Shown: positions 32,654-41,420 of the stretch, piece after piece
Layout of the letters: the number at the start of each line of letters is the position of its first letter
Position numbering within the stretch: position 1 is the first letter of the stretch
Assembly: GCF_002240355.1 (NCBI RefSeq)
Contig: NZ_CP016353.1
Span: 1,228,501 to 1,292,500, forward strand
Length of the DNA: 64,000 nt
Source of the DNA: Prauserella marina
GTDB taxonomy: Bacteria > Actinomycetota > Actinomycetes > Mycobacteriales > Pseudonocardiaceae
Direction: 5' to 3'
Notes under the pieces: generated by a model
The model's database searches: none
What the model saw: only the letters and a program-made list of their open reading frames with translations
What the model was told of the DNA's origin: nothing
Made by a program: the position numbers and the translations under genes

Positions 32654-33514
32654 ATGGCGGACGCAGCGTCGAAGTCGCCGAGCCAAGTCCCCGCTGGGCT
32701 GGATCCGCTCGACCCGGCCAGGCCGAGCATCGCCCGCGTCTACGACGGTTTCCTCGGGGGCAAGAACTACTACGAGGTCGACCGGCAGGTCATGGTCAAG
32801 ATCAACCAGGTCGTGCCGGAGGCCGTGCACATCGCGAGGGGCAACAGGGGATTCCTCAACAGGGCCTGCCGGTTCCTCGCCGACCAGGCCGGGATCGACC
32901 AGTACCTCGATTGCGGTTCCGGGCTGCCCACCGCCGAGAACACCCACCAGATCGTCCAGCGAGCGAACAAGCAGGCTCGGGTGGTCTACGTCGACAACGA
33001 CCCCGTCGTTCTCGCGCACGGACGCGCGCTGCTTGAGGAGAACGACAACGTGCACATGGTGGCCGCCGACATCTTCAGACCGGCCGACGTGCTGAACAAC
33101 GAGGTCGTGCGCAGGCATCTCGATTTCTCACAACCCATGGTGTTGCTCCAGGTCGGCACCCTGCATCACCTCGAAGGCGACGGCGGTCCCGAGGTGATGA
33201 GGGAATACGTCGACGCGTTGCCTTCCGGGTCCTACGTCGTGTTCTCCCACTTCCTCGACCCCGAGGTACCCGAGTTGACGGCGATCGCCAAACGGATCGA
33301 GGACATTCTCGTGCACGGACCGATGGGCGCGGGCCGGTTCCGGACCCGCGCCGAGATCGCAGGGATGCTGGAAGGGCTTGAACTGGTCAAGCCCAACGCG
33401 GTGTCGGAGCCGGGGCTCGTGGTGTGTGACGAATGGTGGCCGGATGGCCCCAAACTGGCACCGGTCAGCGAGGCGGCCCGGTGCATCGCCGGAGCCGTCG
33501 GGCGCAAACCCTGA
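32654..33514 (+). CDS. DUF574-type SAM-dependent methyltransferase
   Basis: 286 residues from ATG 32654, with GAGG upstream. The family (PF04672) is abundant in actinobacteria and recognised here by RPSIARVYDGFLGGKNYYEVDRQ near the N-terminus, the SAM loop YLDCGSGLPTAENTHQ, VVYVDNDPVVLAHGRALL and a late LVVCDEWWPDG. The acceptor substrate is unknown. A second, diverged member starts at 63294 near the end of the window. There is no clear operon partner; the VOC gene ends 116 bases upstream. Confidence 0.92.
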   Translation: MADAASKSPSQVPAGLDPLDPARPSIARVYDGFLGGKNYYEVDRQVMVKINQVVPEAVHIARGNRGFLNRACRFLADQAGIDQYLDCGSGLPTAENTHQIVQRANKQARVVYVDNDPVVLAHGRALLEENDNVHMVAADIFRPADVLNNEVVRRHLDFSQPMVLLQVGTLHHLEGDGGPEVMREYVDALPSGSYVVFSHFLDPEVPELTAIAKRIEDILVHGPMGAGRFRTRAEIAGMLEGLELVKPNAVSEPGLVVCDEWWPDGPKLAPVSEAARCIAGAVGRKP

Positions 33515-33549
33515 CGAGGACTTGTGCTCGCGGGGACGAATCGCGTTCG

Positions 33550-34080
33550 TCACCGCGTTCGCGGTAGTTCCACGGTCCCCGCCGCGTGCAACGGATCCCG
33601 GAGAAACCGCGGCAGCGACATGCCGATGCCGTAGGTGTTGAGCCTGCGTACCGGCGTGATGCGAATGAAGCCGCCATCCGGTTTGTCGAGTTCGCCGTGG
33701 CTGGTGATCGAGGAGAGTTTGCCGGACTCGACGAGCCGCAGCAGCCCCGGATCGTCCTGGCCGAGCAGGTCGGCGACGCCTTGGAACTGGATCGCGGCCG
33801 GTGGCCCTACCGGCAGCCTCCTTACCGGAATGTTCACCGCGACATGCGGATTCGCGGCGATGTTGCGGGCCTTTCTGCTCGTGAGCGTCGTGTTCAGGTA
33901 CAGGATCTGCGGGTTTGCCTCGTCGCGGGCCACCGCTTGGTAGAGCATCCCGGCGGCGTGAGCATGCCCCGCTCGCGAGGTCGTGGCCAGCGTGCAGAAC
34001 GAACGCCGGGCGACGAGACGCTCGACGAGTTCGAGCGAAGGCCGGTGCAGTGGCGGTGTTTCGGTCAGGTTCGTTGTCAT
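33550..34080 (-). CDS. PPOX-class (pyridoxamine 5'-phosphate oxidase-like) flavin/F420-binding protein
   Basis: 176 residues from ATG 34080. The split-barrel fold is indicated by VARRSFCTLATTSRAGHAHAAGMLYQ, ILYLNTTLTSRKARNIAANPHVAVNIPV and AIQFQGVADLL. The SRKARNIAANPHVAV segment is the usual phosphate-contact loop of flavin or F420-binding members. It is convergent with the DUF574 methyltransferase and divergent from the GNAT gene. Unlike the PPOX gene at 7081, there is no sign of a relation to biosynthetic genes. Reaction unknown. Confidence 0.85.
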   Translation of the reverse strand: MTTNLTETPPLHRPSLELVERLVARRSFCTLATTSRAGHAHAAGMLYQAVARDEANPQILYLNTTLTSRKARNIAANPHVAVNIPVRRLPVGPPAAIQFQGVADLLGQDDPGLLRLVESGKLSSITSHGELDKPDGGFIRITPVRRLNTYGIGMSLPRFLRDPLHAAGTVELPRTR

Positions 34081-34198
34081 GTCCTCAGCTCACCGGAGTC
34101 CGCCCCCGGTCGCCATGGTCGATCGGCTCGACCGCATACGGGATGCGCTCATGACAACGGCCATGTTGTCGTCGTGGCAATGCGCGTAACGTCGGTGT

Positions 34199-34747
34199 AT
34201 GGACCTGCCACTGACTACGGAGCGGCTCGTCGTGCGGGACTGGTCGCTCGATGACGCCGAGGCCGCGCACCGGATCTACGGCGTCACCGAGGTCACTCAC
34301 TGGCTGACTCCGGCCATGGACAGGGTCAGTGACGTCGGTGCCATGCGTTCGGTGTTGCAGGCCTGGATCGAGGCGCAGCCGAACCTGCCCCCGCCAAGGG
34401 GCAGGTGGGCGGTGCAACGTACCGAGGACGGAGCCGTGATCGGCGGGCTCGCCATCCGGTTGCTGCCGCCCTACGAGGAAGACCTCGAACTGAGCTGGCA
34501 GCTGCATCCCAGCGCGTGGGGCAACGGTTACGCGACCGAGGCAGGCAGGGCGCTCAGCGAATGGGCGTTCACCCAGGACACCGACGAGTTGTTCGCGGTC
34601 GCCCGGCCGAGCAACGTGCGCGCGATCGCCACCGCGAAGCGGCTCGGCATGTCGTGGGTCGGGGAGACGACCAAGTACTACGACCTGCGGTTGCAGGTCT
34701 ACCGCATCAGGCACAGCGATCTCGGGGATCCCGAGCAGGCAGGCTGA
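34199..34747 (+). CDS. GNAT-family N-acetyltransferase (RimJ/RimL type)
   Basis: 182 residues from ATG 34199. It opens with the RimJ/RimL form LPLTTERLVVRDWSLDDAEAAHRIYG, continues with GGLAIRLLPPYEEDLELSWQLHPSAWGNGYATEAGRALSEW (the acetyl-CoA binding Q/R-x-x-G-x-G/A equivalent is WGNGYAT) and ends with AVARPSNVRAIATAKRLGM. These features mark N-terminal or small-molecule amine acetyltransferases. Acceptor unknown. Confidence 0.92.
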   Translation: MDLPLTTERLVVRDWSLDDAEAAHRIYGVTEVTHWLTPAMDRVSDVGAMRSVLQAWIEAQPNLPPPRGRWAVQRTEDGAVIGGLAIRLLPPYEEDLELSWQLHPSAWGNGYATEAGRALSEWAFTQDTDELFAVARPSNVRAIATAKRLGMSWVGETTKYYDLRLQVYRIRHSDLGDPEQAG

Positions 34748-34776
34748 CCTCTCCGTGCCGGTGGCGCCCGGGTAGT

Positions 34777-34795
34777 CGGTTTGTATTGCAAACCG
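34777..34795. promoter_or_regulatory. Inverted repeat, candidate operator of the winged-helix regulator
   Basis: CGGTTTG-TATTG-CAAACCG (34777-34795), 47 bases before the membrane-protein gene. The TTTGTATTGCAAA core resembles operators of the small actinobacterial winged-helix regulators encoded next to membrane proteins, so autoregulation by the regulator at 35454 is plausible. Confidence 0.5.
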
Positions 34796-34842
34796 GTTGG
34801 CGAGTGTTCTACCGTTGACTCCGGCCGAACACGGGAACCGAG

Positions 34843-35457
34843 GTGGTGGCGGTGGACGCGGCGGGGCAGAAGGGCACCTGGAACGTCACGGCCGTCGCAC
34901 GGTTGCGTTATGTCACGGCGCATTTCGAGTCGCTGCAAGGACTTGTGCTGGTTCCCGTCATCTCCTGGATGGCGCTCGCGATGGCATGGGCCGCGAATTG
35001 GGTTCCCGGGTGGTTGGTGCTCGCCGCGGCGCCGGGTGCTTTGCTCGGCTCCTCCGCGGCGGTCCGCCATTACCGGCGCCACTACGGCCAGGTGAGGCCA
35101 CGAACCTCCCGGGGGCATGGCGCTGTCTCCTTGCTGCCCATCGTGGTGCTGACCGTCGCGGCGGCCACGGGAACCATCTCCGAGGGCTGGCCGGTCAGCC
35201 TGCCCGGCATCGTGCTGGGCGCGGGAGTCATCGGCTGCGCGTGGTTCCGGCGTCCGCTCGCGCCCGCCCTCGTCCCGGTCGGCGTGCTCGGCGTGCTGCT
35301 CAGTGTTCTGCCGCTCGCCGGTGCGGGACGGCCGCACCTGCTTGGCCAGACGGAACACTGGATCTTCGCGCTGCTCGTCGGCGCCGCCGTCGTTCAGGTC
35401 TACGGTCACGTTGTGCTCAGTAGGGCGTTCGCCGGAAGGCAGGCGCTACGAGGATGA
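34843..35457 (+). CDS. Membrane protein coupled to a winged-helix regulator
   Basis: About 204 residues; GTG starts at 34843, 34846 or 34852 are all possible. Hydrophobic segments occur at LVLVPVISWMALAMAWAANWV, WLVLAAAPGALLGSSAAV, LLPIVVLTVAAATGTI, IVLGAGVIGCAWF, ALVPVGVLGVLLSVLPLAGA and WIFALLVGAAVVQVYGHVVL, giving about six helices. No family was recognised beyond the frequent association of such proteins with a small winged-helix regulator gene. Its stop overlaps the regulator start (ATGA), so the two are co-translated. It may act as a sensor or transporter; not decidable. Confidence 0.82.
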   Translation: MVAVDAAGQKGTWNVTAVARLRYVTAHFESLQGLVLVPVISWMALAMAWAANWVPGWLVLAAAPGALLGSSAAVRHYRRHYGQVRPRTSRGHGAVSLLPIVVLTVAAATGTISEGWPVSLPGIVLGAGVIGCAWFRRPLAPALVPVGVLGVLLSVLPLAGAGRPHLLGQTEHWIFALLVGAAVVQVYGHVVLSRAFAGRQALRG

Positions 35458-35837
35458 CCACGTCGTCCCAGAGCGCCGCCTCCGAAGGGGTGGAAGGGCA
35501 GGACGCGCCGTTCGAGGCCATCGCGGCACTCGACAAGCTCATCCATGAGCCCGCGCGCCTCGCGATCACCACCGCGCTGTCGGCGTGCGAGGAGACGGAT
35601 TTCCTCTTCCTGTTGCGGCTCACCGGACTGTCCAAGGGCAACCTGTCGGCGCATCTGAGCAAGCTCGAAGCGGCGGGGGTCGTCGCCATCAGCAAGCAGT
35701 TCGCGGGTAAGCGTCCCGAGACCTGGATCAAGCTCACCGGCCATGGCAGGCGGGTCGTGGCCGCGCACTGGGAACGGCTCGACGAGGTCAGGCGGCGGGC
35801 GTCGGCGTGGTCGCGAGGTGGCCGGCGACGGTCCTGA
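35454..35837 (+). CDS. Small winged-helix transcriptional regulator (ArsR/MarR-like)
   Basis: 127 residues from ATG 35454, which overlaps the membrane-protein stop. The DNA-binding domain is LDKLIHEPARLAITTALSACEETDFLFLLRLTGLSKGNLSAHLSKLEAAGVVAISKQFAGKRPETWIKLT, a typical winged helix with recognition helix SKGNLSAHLSKLE. The C-terminal helix GRRVVAAHWERLDEVRRRA is probably for dimerisation. The matching inverted repeat upstream of the operon is a candidate operator. Confidence 0.9.
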   Translation: MTTSSQSAASEGVEGQDAPFEAIAALDKLIHEPARLAITTALSACEETDFLFLLRLTGLSKGNLSAHLSKLEAAGVVAISKQFAGKRPETWIKLTGHGRRVVAAHWERLDEVRRRASAWSRGGRRRS

Positions 35838-36317
35838 ACGGCCGTCGAAAATGCCTCCCCCGTTTGTGTCGTTGGTTGCTTCACGTGATCAGTGGGTTGT
35901 GTCGAATGTGTCGTCGGCGATCTTCTGTTAAGGCGATCGGATGAGGGAAGCGATACTTTCTGTATTTCCATCGCTTTTGTTCAGTTGTTGTTGCCGTTCT
36001 TGAGTGACCCGTCGTCACGGTTCTACTCTTGCCTTTCCGGTGCGGGGATCAGAGGTGGTCCTGTCCGAGAGCGAGGTGGTTTGACCTGGCTGTTGACGCG
36101 AACACGAGCACTCACAGGATGTGAACATGTGTCACGTTTTGTGTGTCGAAAAACGGACACTTCCGGGCATTAATCCTCACCAATCGGGGGTATACGCGTG
36201 TCCCGGCTGGTGTGAAGCCGCCTCGACTGGGTATTGACAGGTCAGGAGTTTTTCCCCGGGTTCCGGCTTTTGCCCGCGAGGATCCAATTCGGACACAGTG
36301 AGGAGTGCACCGGCACA
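35838..36317. other. Intergenic region upstream of murT
   Basis: About 480 bases, less GC-rich than the surrounding genes (for example GATACTTTCTGTATTTCC near 35950 and GTCACGTTTTGTGTGTCG near 36130). No gene is recognised. It should contain the murT-gatD promoter; a TTGACA occurs at 36235-36240 without a convincing -10. Confidence 0.5.
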
Positions 36318-37607
36318 ATGGCGAACCACCGCATCGCACGCCGCAATACCGTCAGCGTGCCCGGGGTCGCCGTGCCGGCGCCCCGGGCACTGCCGTTACG
36401 CACTCGCGCCGCGCTCGCCGCCGGCAAGCTCGCCGCCGGAGCCTCCCGTCGTACCGGGCGCGGTACCGGCGCCGTCATCGGCGGCCGTACCGCACTCAAA
36501 CTCGATCCGGGCGCCCTGGCGAGACTCGGGCAGGACCGCACGGTCCTGCTGGTCACCGGAACCAACGGCAAGACGACCACCTCGCTGATGCTCACCCGCA
36601 TCCTGTCCGTGCTCGGCTCCGTCGCCGCCAACTCGACCGGCGCCAACATGCCCGACGGCCTGCTCGCCGCCCTCACCGAACGCCCCGACGCTCCGTATGC
36701 CGTTCTCGAAGTCGACGAGAACTACGTTCCTTGGGTCGCCGACCGGGTCAGGCCGGCCGGCATCGTGCTGCTCAACCTCAGCCGCGATCAGCTCGACCGC
36801 GTCGGCGAGGTCAGGTCGACCGAACGCGATCTGCGGGCCGCCGTCGCGCGGCTCACCGACACCTTCGTCGTGGCCAACTGCGACGACGCGCTGGTCACCT
36901 CGGCCGCCATCGAAGCAGCCGACCCGCTGTGGGTCGCAGCGGGCACCACCTGGCGGGACGACTCGACGGCGTGCGCGCGCTGCGGCCAAGCCGTGCAGCG
37001 GGACGAGGAGAGCTGGGGCTGCGTCTGCGGGCTGGCTCGCCCGCGTCCCGCGTGGGCGCTGCGGGGACAGACGCTGGTCACGCCGGAGGGAACCGAACTG
37101 CCCCTCGACCTCCAGTTGCCGGGAAGGGCCAACGCCGCGAACGCCGCCATCGCCGTCGCGGCCGCCGCCCGGCTCGGCGTGCAACCCGAACTCGCGACCG
37201 CGCAGCTCAGGGCGATCACCGACGTCGCGGGCAGGTACCGGCAGGCCGACGTCGCCGGACATCAGGTGCGCCTGCTGCTCGCGAAGAACCCCGCGGGGTG
37301 GGGGGAGACACTGCCGCTCGTCGAGGGCGCCCGTTCGGTGGTCATCGCCGTCAACAGCAGGGAAGCCGACGGTCGCGACATGTCCTGGCTGTGGGATGTG
37401 CCGTTCGAACGGCTGCGGGGGCACACCGTCGTCGCCTCAGGGGAAAGGGCGACCGATCTCGCCGTGCGGCTGTGCTACGGCGACGTTCCGCACCGGGTGG
37501 AACCCGACCCGCTCAAGGCCGTCGCCGAACTCGAACCAGGACCGGTCGACCTCATCGCCAACTACACCGCGTTCCGCACCTTGACCGTGAGGCTCAACCA
37601 TGGGTGA
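36318..37607 (+). CDS. murT: MurT, Mur-ligase-like subunit of lipid II isoglutaminyl synthase
   Basis: 429 residues from ATG 36318. With GatD it amidates the alpha-carboxylate of D-glutamate in lipid II. The Mur ligase central domain has the ATP loop VTGTNGKTTTSLML near residue 80, an ANMPDGLLAAL segment and VLEVDENYVPWV. An inserted four-cysteine zinc ribbon, CARCGQ... CVCG near residues 218-236, is characteristic of MurT. The C-terminal DUF1727 domain includes GRYRQADVAGHQVRLLLAKNPAGW and ANYTAFR. The 3' end overlaps gatD by 8 bp. The nearest SD-like GAGGAG lies rather far upstream, so the exact start is somewhat uncertain. Confidence 0.93.
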   Translation: MANHRIARRNTVSVPGVAVPAPRALPLRTRAALAAGKLAAGASRRTGRGTGAVIGGRTALKLDPGALARLGQDRTVLLVTGTNGKTTTSLMLTRILSVLGSVAANSTGANMPDGLLAALTERPDAPYAVLEVDENYVPWVADRVRPAGIVLLNLSRDQLDRVGEVRSTERDLRAAVARLTDTFVVANCDDALVTSAAIEAADPLWVAAGTTWRDDSTACARCGQAVQRDEESWGCVCGLARPRPAWALRGQTLVTPEGTELPLDLQLPGRANAANAAIAVAAAARLGVQPELATAQLRAITDVAGRYRQADVAGHQVRLLLAKNPAGWGETLPLVEGARSVVIAVNSREADGRDMSWLWDVPFERLRGHTVVASGERATDLAVRLCYGDVPHRVEPDPLKAVAELEPGPVDLIANYTAFRTLTVRLNHG

Positions 37608-38331
37608 CGAATCAACCATCCGGCTCGGTCTCGTACTGCCCGACGTCCTCGGCACCTACAGCGACTCGGGAAACGCGACCGTGCTGGCGAAAAGGCTGGA
37701 ATGGCGCGGGATTTCCGCCAAGATCGTGCCGATCCCATTCTCGGGAGACGTGCCCTCTTCGCTCGACATCTACCTCATCGGTGGTGGCGAGGACGACGCG
37801 CAATCGCTTGCCGCTGCCCGGTTGCGCGCGAACCCCGGTGTGCAGAAGGCCGCGGAACAAGGAGCCGTCGTACTCGCCGTGTGCGCGGGCTTCCAGGTGC
37901 TCGGCACCTCGTTCACGACATCCGACGGCGTCGAGCACGCCGGACTGGGGCTGCTCGACGTCTCGACGGTCCCCGGAAGGCGCCGCGCCGTCGGTGAGGT
38001 CGTCGTCAAGGTCGACGACGGCTACGGCGGCGAGCCGCTCAGCGGGTTCGAGAACCATCTCGGTTCGACCACCGTCGGCTCGACCGGCGCACCGCTCGGC
38101 AAGGTGACACGGGGCATCGGCAACGGCGACGGCAGCGAGGGCGCCGTGTCCGGACACGTGCTCGCCACGTACCTGCACGGGCCGGTGCTCGCGCGCAACC
38201 CCGCGCTCGCGGACCTGCTGCTCGAATGGGCCATGGGCTCGCGGCTTCCCGCGCTGAACGTGGACGAGGTCACCGAACTGCGAAGGCAACGCCTCGCCGG
38301 CAACCGATTCGGCAGGCGCCGCGGCGCCTGA
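37600..38331 (+). CDS. gatD: GatD, glutamine amidotransferase subunit of lipid II isoglutaminyl synthase
   Basis: 243 residues. It is a class I (CobB/CobQ-like) glutaminase that supplies ammonia to MurT. Catalytic Cys95 lies in LAVCAGFQVLG and His193 in TYLHGPVL; the IYLIGGGEDD and GFENHLG segments are typical. It overlaps murT by 8 bp, so it is translationally coupled. A perfect hairpin follows 9 bases after the stop. Confidence 0.95.
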   Translation: MGDESTIRLGLVLPDVLGTYSDSGNATVLAKRLEWRGISAKIVPIPFSGDVPSSLDIYLIGGGEDDAQSLAAARLRANPGVQKAAEQGAVVLAVCAGFQVLGTSFTTSDGVEHAGLGLLDVSTVPGRRRAVGEVVVKVDDGYGGEPLSGFENHLGSTTVGSTGAPLGKVTRGIGNGDGSEGAVSGHVLATYLHGPVLARNPALADLLLEWAMGSRLPALNVDEVTELRRQRLAGNRFGRRRGA

Positions 38332-38340
38332 GAACAGGAG

Positions 38341-38377
38341 AAAGCCCCGGCACGACACGAGTTCGTGCCGGGGCTTT
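38341..38377 (+). terminator. Perfect hairpin terminator after gatD
   Basis: A 15-bp stem AAAGCCCCGGCACGA / TCGTGCCGGGGCTTT with a 7-base loop; the right arm ends in TTTCTC. It terminates murT-gatD. Confidence 0.85.
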
Positions 38378-38508
38378 CTCGCGTTCAGGACAGCGCCGCC
38401 GCCCTGAACGAGTGGAAGCACTCACCCGACGGACAGCTCCGCGCTGAACCGGGAGCCGATCCGGCAGACAGTAGGTAGGGCGGTCGACCGGAAGGGGAGT
38501 CCGAGGCC

Positions 38509-39948
38509 ATGAACGTGCCCAACGTGCCGGTCACCGGCGAACGCTCCGAACGCCGCCCGCTGGGGCGCGTCGTCTTCATCGCGGGCGCGGCGGCGGTCGG
38601 TGGCTTCCTTTTCGGCTACGACAGCTCCAACATCAACGGCGCCGTACTCGGCATCGAACACCACTTCGACGTCGGCGGAGGAGCAACGGGGCTCACCGTG
38701 TCCAGCGCGCTCATCGGCTCGGCCGCGGGTGCCTGGTTCGGCGGGCTGCTTTCCGACCGCATCGGCAGGATCCGGTCGATGCAGCTCGCCGCCGTGCTGT
38801 TCCTGGTCAGCGCCATCGGTGCCATGTTCGCGTTCAGCGTGTGGGACCTCGGCGGCTGGCGCGCGGTCGGCGGCGTCGCGATCGGGATCGCCTCGGTGCT
38901 CGGGCCCGCCTACATCGCCGAGGTCGCGCCTCCCGAATACCGCGGGAGGCTCGGCTCGATGCAGCAGCTCGCCATCGTGCTTGGTATCGGTGTCTCCGCG
39001 CTCGTCAACTGGTGCATCAAGGCGCTCGCTCCGCTGGGACCGGACGGCAGCCACAACCTCAACGGGTCGCTCGGAGGGCTGGAAGCGTGGCAGTGGATGC
39101 TCGGCGCGGCGGCCGTTCCCGCGGTGATCTACTTCGTCCTCGCCTCGATCATCCCGGAGTCGCCGCACTACCTGGTTTCCGTCGGCAGGAGAGAGCAGGC
39201 CCGCGACGTCCTGATCTCCGTCGAGGGCGGTGACGAAGCCGAGGCCGACGCCAAGATCGATGGCATTCTGCGCAGCCAGAAGACCGAGGCGAGGCCGAAG
39301 GTGCGCGACCTGGCCGGTGGCAGGTTCGGCCTGCTGCCCATCGTGTGGGCAGGAATCGGGCTCGCGGCGTTTCAGCAGCTCGTGGGCATCAACGTGATCT
39401 TCTACTACTCGGACACGCTGTGGCATTCGGTCGGCCAGAACACCGACTCGCTGCTGATCTCCATGGTGAGCCCGGTCATCAACCTCGCAGGAACGTTCGT
39501 GGCGATCATGTTCATCGACCGGCTCGGCCGCAAGCCGCTGCTGCTGACCGGCTCGATCGGGATGGTGCTCGGGCTGGGGGTCGCGGCGGTGGCTTTCGGC
39601 AACGCGGTCAGCGTCGGCGGCGCGATCACCTTGCCCGGCGTGTGGGGTCCGGTCGCGCTCGTGTTCGCCAACCTGTTCGTACTGTCGTTCGCGTTGTCGT
39701 GGGGCGTGATCCTGTGGGTCATGCTCGGCGAGATGTTCCCGCTGCGGATCCGCGGTGCGGCACTCGCCGTCGGCACGGCCACCAACTGGGTCGCCAACTG
39801 GCTCGTCACCGTCAGCTTCCCCAGCATGTCCGAATGGAACCTTTCGGCAACTTATTGGGTTTATGCCGCTTTCGCGGCGTTGTCGATACCGTTCGTACTG
39901 CGGTTCATCAAGGAGACGAAGGGGACGGCGCTGGAGAACGTGAGTTGA
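38509..39948 (+). CDS. Sugar porter (MFS) family transporter
   Basis: 479 residues, 12 predicted membrane helices. Sugar-porter signatures are all visible: GGFLFGYDSSNINGAVLG in helix 1, SDRIGRIRS in the helix 2-3 loop, PPEYRGRLGSMQQLAI, PESPHYLVSVGRREQA before the central loop, FQQLVGINVIFYYSDTLW in helix 7, DRLGRKPLLLTG and a final LRFIKETKGTALENV. It imports a monosaccharide or polyol by proton symport. A GntR regulator gene follows 200 bases downstream on the same strand and may control it. Confidence 0.94.
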   Translation: MNVPNVPVTGERSERRPLGRVVFIAGAAAVGGFLFGYDSSNINGAVLGIEHHFDVGGGATGLTVSSALIGSAAGAWFGGLLSDRIGRIRSMQLAAVLFLVSAIGAMFAFSVWDLGGWRAVGGVAIGIASVLGPAYIAEVAPPEYRGRLGSMQQLAIVLGIGVSALVNWCIKALAPLGPDGSHNLNGSLGGLEAWQWMLGAAAVPAVIYFVLASIIPESPHYLVSVGRREQARDVLISVEGGDEAEADAKIDGILRSQKTEARPKVRDLAGGRFGLLPIVWAGIGLAAFQQLVGINVIFYYSDTLWHSVGQNTDSLLISMVSPVINLAGTFVAIMFIDRLGRKPLLLTGSIGMVLGLGVAAVAFGNAVSVGGAITLPGVWGPVALVFANLFVLSFALSWGVILWVMLGEMFPLRIRGAALAVGTATNWVANWLVTVSFPSMSEWNLSATYWVYAAFAALSIPFVLRFIKETKGTALENVS

Positions 39949-40070
39949 GGGCCACCGGTGCGGATCTCGCGTGCCCGGGTGCGGATCTCGTCGTCCTGGG
40001 CCGGGGACTCGCCGGGTCCTCACTGGCCCCCAGGGCTCTGACCTCGGCATATTCGCGAGGAGGTGGGGTT

Positions 40071-40154
40071 ATGATGGGTGACCGCGATAAGTCGACAAGT
40101 CGCGAAACGTCCTCTCCCTGTTCTCCCCGGAAGTGCGAAACGGACCGCCGATGA
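40071..40154 (+). CDS. Short upstream peptide (27 aa) overlapping the GntR start
   Basis: ATG 40071 (ATG 40074 also possible) follows GAGGAGG at 7-base spacing and encodes MMGDRDKSTSRETSSPCSPR then KCETDRR. Its TGA overlaps the ATG of the regulator gene (ATGA), whereas the regulator itself has no ribosome-binding site of its own. This is strong evidence for translation, with the regulator made by coupled re-initiation. The peptide has no recognised family. Confidence 0.6.
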   Translation: MMGDRDKSTSRETSSPCSPRKCETDRR

Positions 40155-40858
40155 CCACGTCACTGGAGCGCGCCTCGCGGCGCGGCAGTGCGACCGACAA
40201 CGCCTATCAGCACATCAAGCACCTCATCCTCGTCAACGAACTGGCGCCTGGCGCCGAACTGAGGGAGGCCGCGCTCACCGAATCGACGGGGTTCGGCCGC
40301 TCGCCCGTCCGCGAGGCGCTGCGCAGGCTCGTGCAGGAGGGTTTCGTCGAGGTGCGGCCAAGGCAGGGCTACCGGGTTTCCTTCGTCACGATCGACGGGG
40401 TCAGGGACCTGTTCGAACTGCGGCTGCTGCTCGAACCCGCCGCGGTGGAACTGGCCGCGCTGCGCGCGCCGTACGACGAGCTGACCGAACTCGGGACGCT
40501 GGCGCGGACGACCTACAGCCCCGGCCAGGCCGGAGGCTACGAGACGTTCCTCAAGGCCGGCAGGGATTTCCACGTCCGTATCGCGAAGGCCACGGGAAAC
40601 GAACGGCTGGCAAGCACACTCGAAGTACTACTCGACGAGATGCAGCGGTTGTTCTTCCTCAGCCTCGGCGATCCGGCCAGCGCCTCGGACATGACCCGCG
40701 AGCACAGGGCCCTCTACGACGCGTTGCTGGCAAGAGACGTGCCAAGGGCCCGCCAGGTCGTCGTCGACCAGATCGAGGCAGGCAGGGACAGGGTGCTGGA
40801 CCGGCTGGCGGCGGCGGGGCGGCCCGAAGCTCCACGCCCATCCGGATCCGGGGATTGA
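40151..40858 (+). CDS. GntR-family (FCD) transcriptional regulator
   Basis: 235 residues from ATG 40151. The winged helix contains NAYQHIKHLILVNELAPGAELREAALTESTGFGRSPVREALRRLVQEGFVEVRPRQGYRV. The FCD domain follows: FELRLLLEPAAVELAAL, FLKAGRDFHVRIAKATGNERL and a late EHRALYDALLARD. The start is supported by the overlapping upstream peptide. It probably responds to a sugar acid or other organic acid. The neighbouring sugar porter is a likely target, by position only. Confidence 0.9.
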   Translation: MTTSLERASRRGSATDNAYQHIKHLILVNELAPGAELREAALTESTGFGRSPVREALRRLVQEGFVEVRPRQGYRVSFVTIDGVRDLFELRLLLEPAAVELAALRAPYDELTELGTLARTTYSPGQAGGYETFLKAGRDFHVRIAKATGNERLASTLEVLLDEMQRLFFLSLGDPASASDMTREHRALYDALLARDVPRARQVVVDQIEAGRDRVLDRLAAAGRPEAPRPSGSGD

Positions 40859-40996
40859 TCCGCCGTCGCGGTAACCGCCGGTGCCGACGAAACCCACGAA
40901 CGTGTCGTGTTCCGCCACGCGCAACCTCCCAGCTCACCGGCTCAACTCGGATACTCTGTGCGTCGTCTTTTGCTCACTCACAGTAAGGGTTTTGTC

Positions 40997-41401
40997 GTGC
41001 GGAAGTCTCTGGGTGTCAGGGTTGTCGTTGCCTTCGCCGGCCTGTTCGCCGCCCTCGTGCTGGCGGCTCCCGCCTCGGGAGCCACCGAAACCGCGGCCAC
41101 GGAAACCGGAGCCGCTCCCGCGCTCGTGCGCGCGACGCAGAACAACGACTGCAAGCTCAACGTCCGGGCCGGTGCGGATACCGGCTCCCCGATCCTGCAC
41201 ACGCTGACCTGCGACAACTACACGACCTGCGTGCAGGCCGACGAGCAGAGCCAGCCGTGTGGTCCCTACGTCGTCGGCGGCGACTACAGCTGCGTCGGCG
41301 CCGACAACAAGCAGGTCTACGACAACAAGTGGGCCGAGGTGTCCTGGCGGTCACCCGAGCCCGCCTACGTCGCCGTCTCCTGCGCGTTCTTCCGCGAGTA
41401 G
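40997..41401 (+). CDS. Secreted SH3b-like small cysteine-rich protein
   Basis: 134 residues from GTG 40997, with AAGGG 8 bases upstream. A Sec signal peptide is clear: RKSLGVRVV, then a hydrophobic AFAGLFAALVLAAP and the likely cleavage after ASGA. The mature part has an Ala/Thr-rich linker, then CKLNVRAGADTGSPILHTLTC resembling a bacterial SH3 (SH3b) wall-binding domain, with two more cysteine pairs (CVQADEQSQPC, CVGAD to VSCAFFRE), so disulfides are likely. Function unknown; possibly binds the cell wall. Confidence 0.8.
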   Translation: MRKSLGVRVVVAFAGLFAALVLAAPASGATETAATETGAAPALVRATQNNDCKLNVRAGADTGSPILHTLTCDNYTTCVQADEQSQPCGPYVVGGDYSCVGADNKQVYDNKWAEVSWRSPEPAYVAVSCAFFRE

Positions 41402-41420
41402 TCACGAGTCAGTGGAGCGA

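Noticed and set aside
39957-39990. Two direct copies of GGTGCGGATCTCG after the sugar porter gene
   Set aside because: Only two short copies without symmetry or a nearby function; probably chance or slippage.
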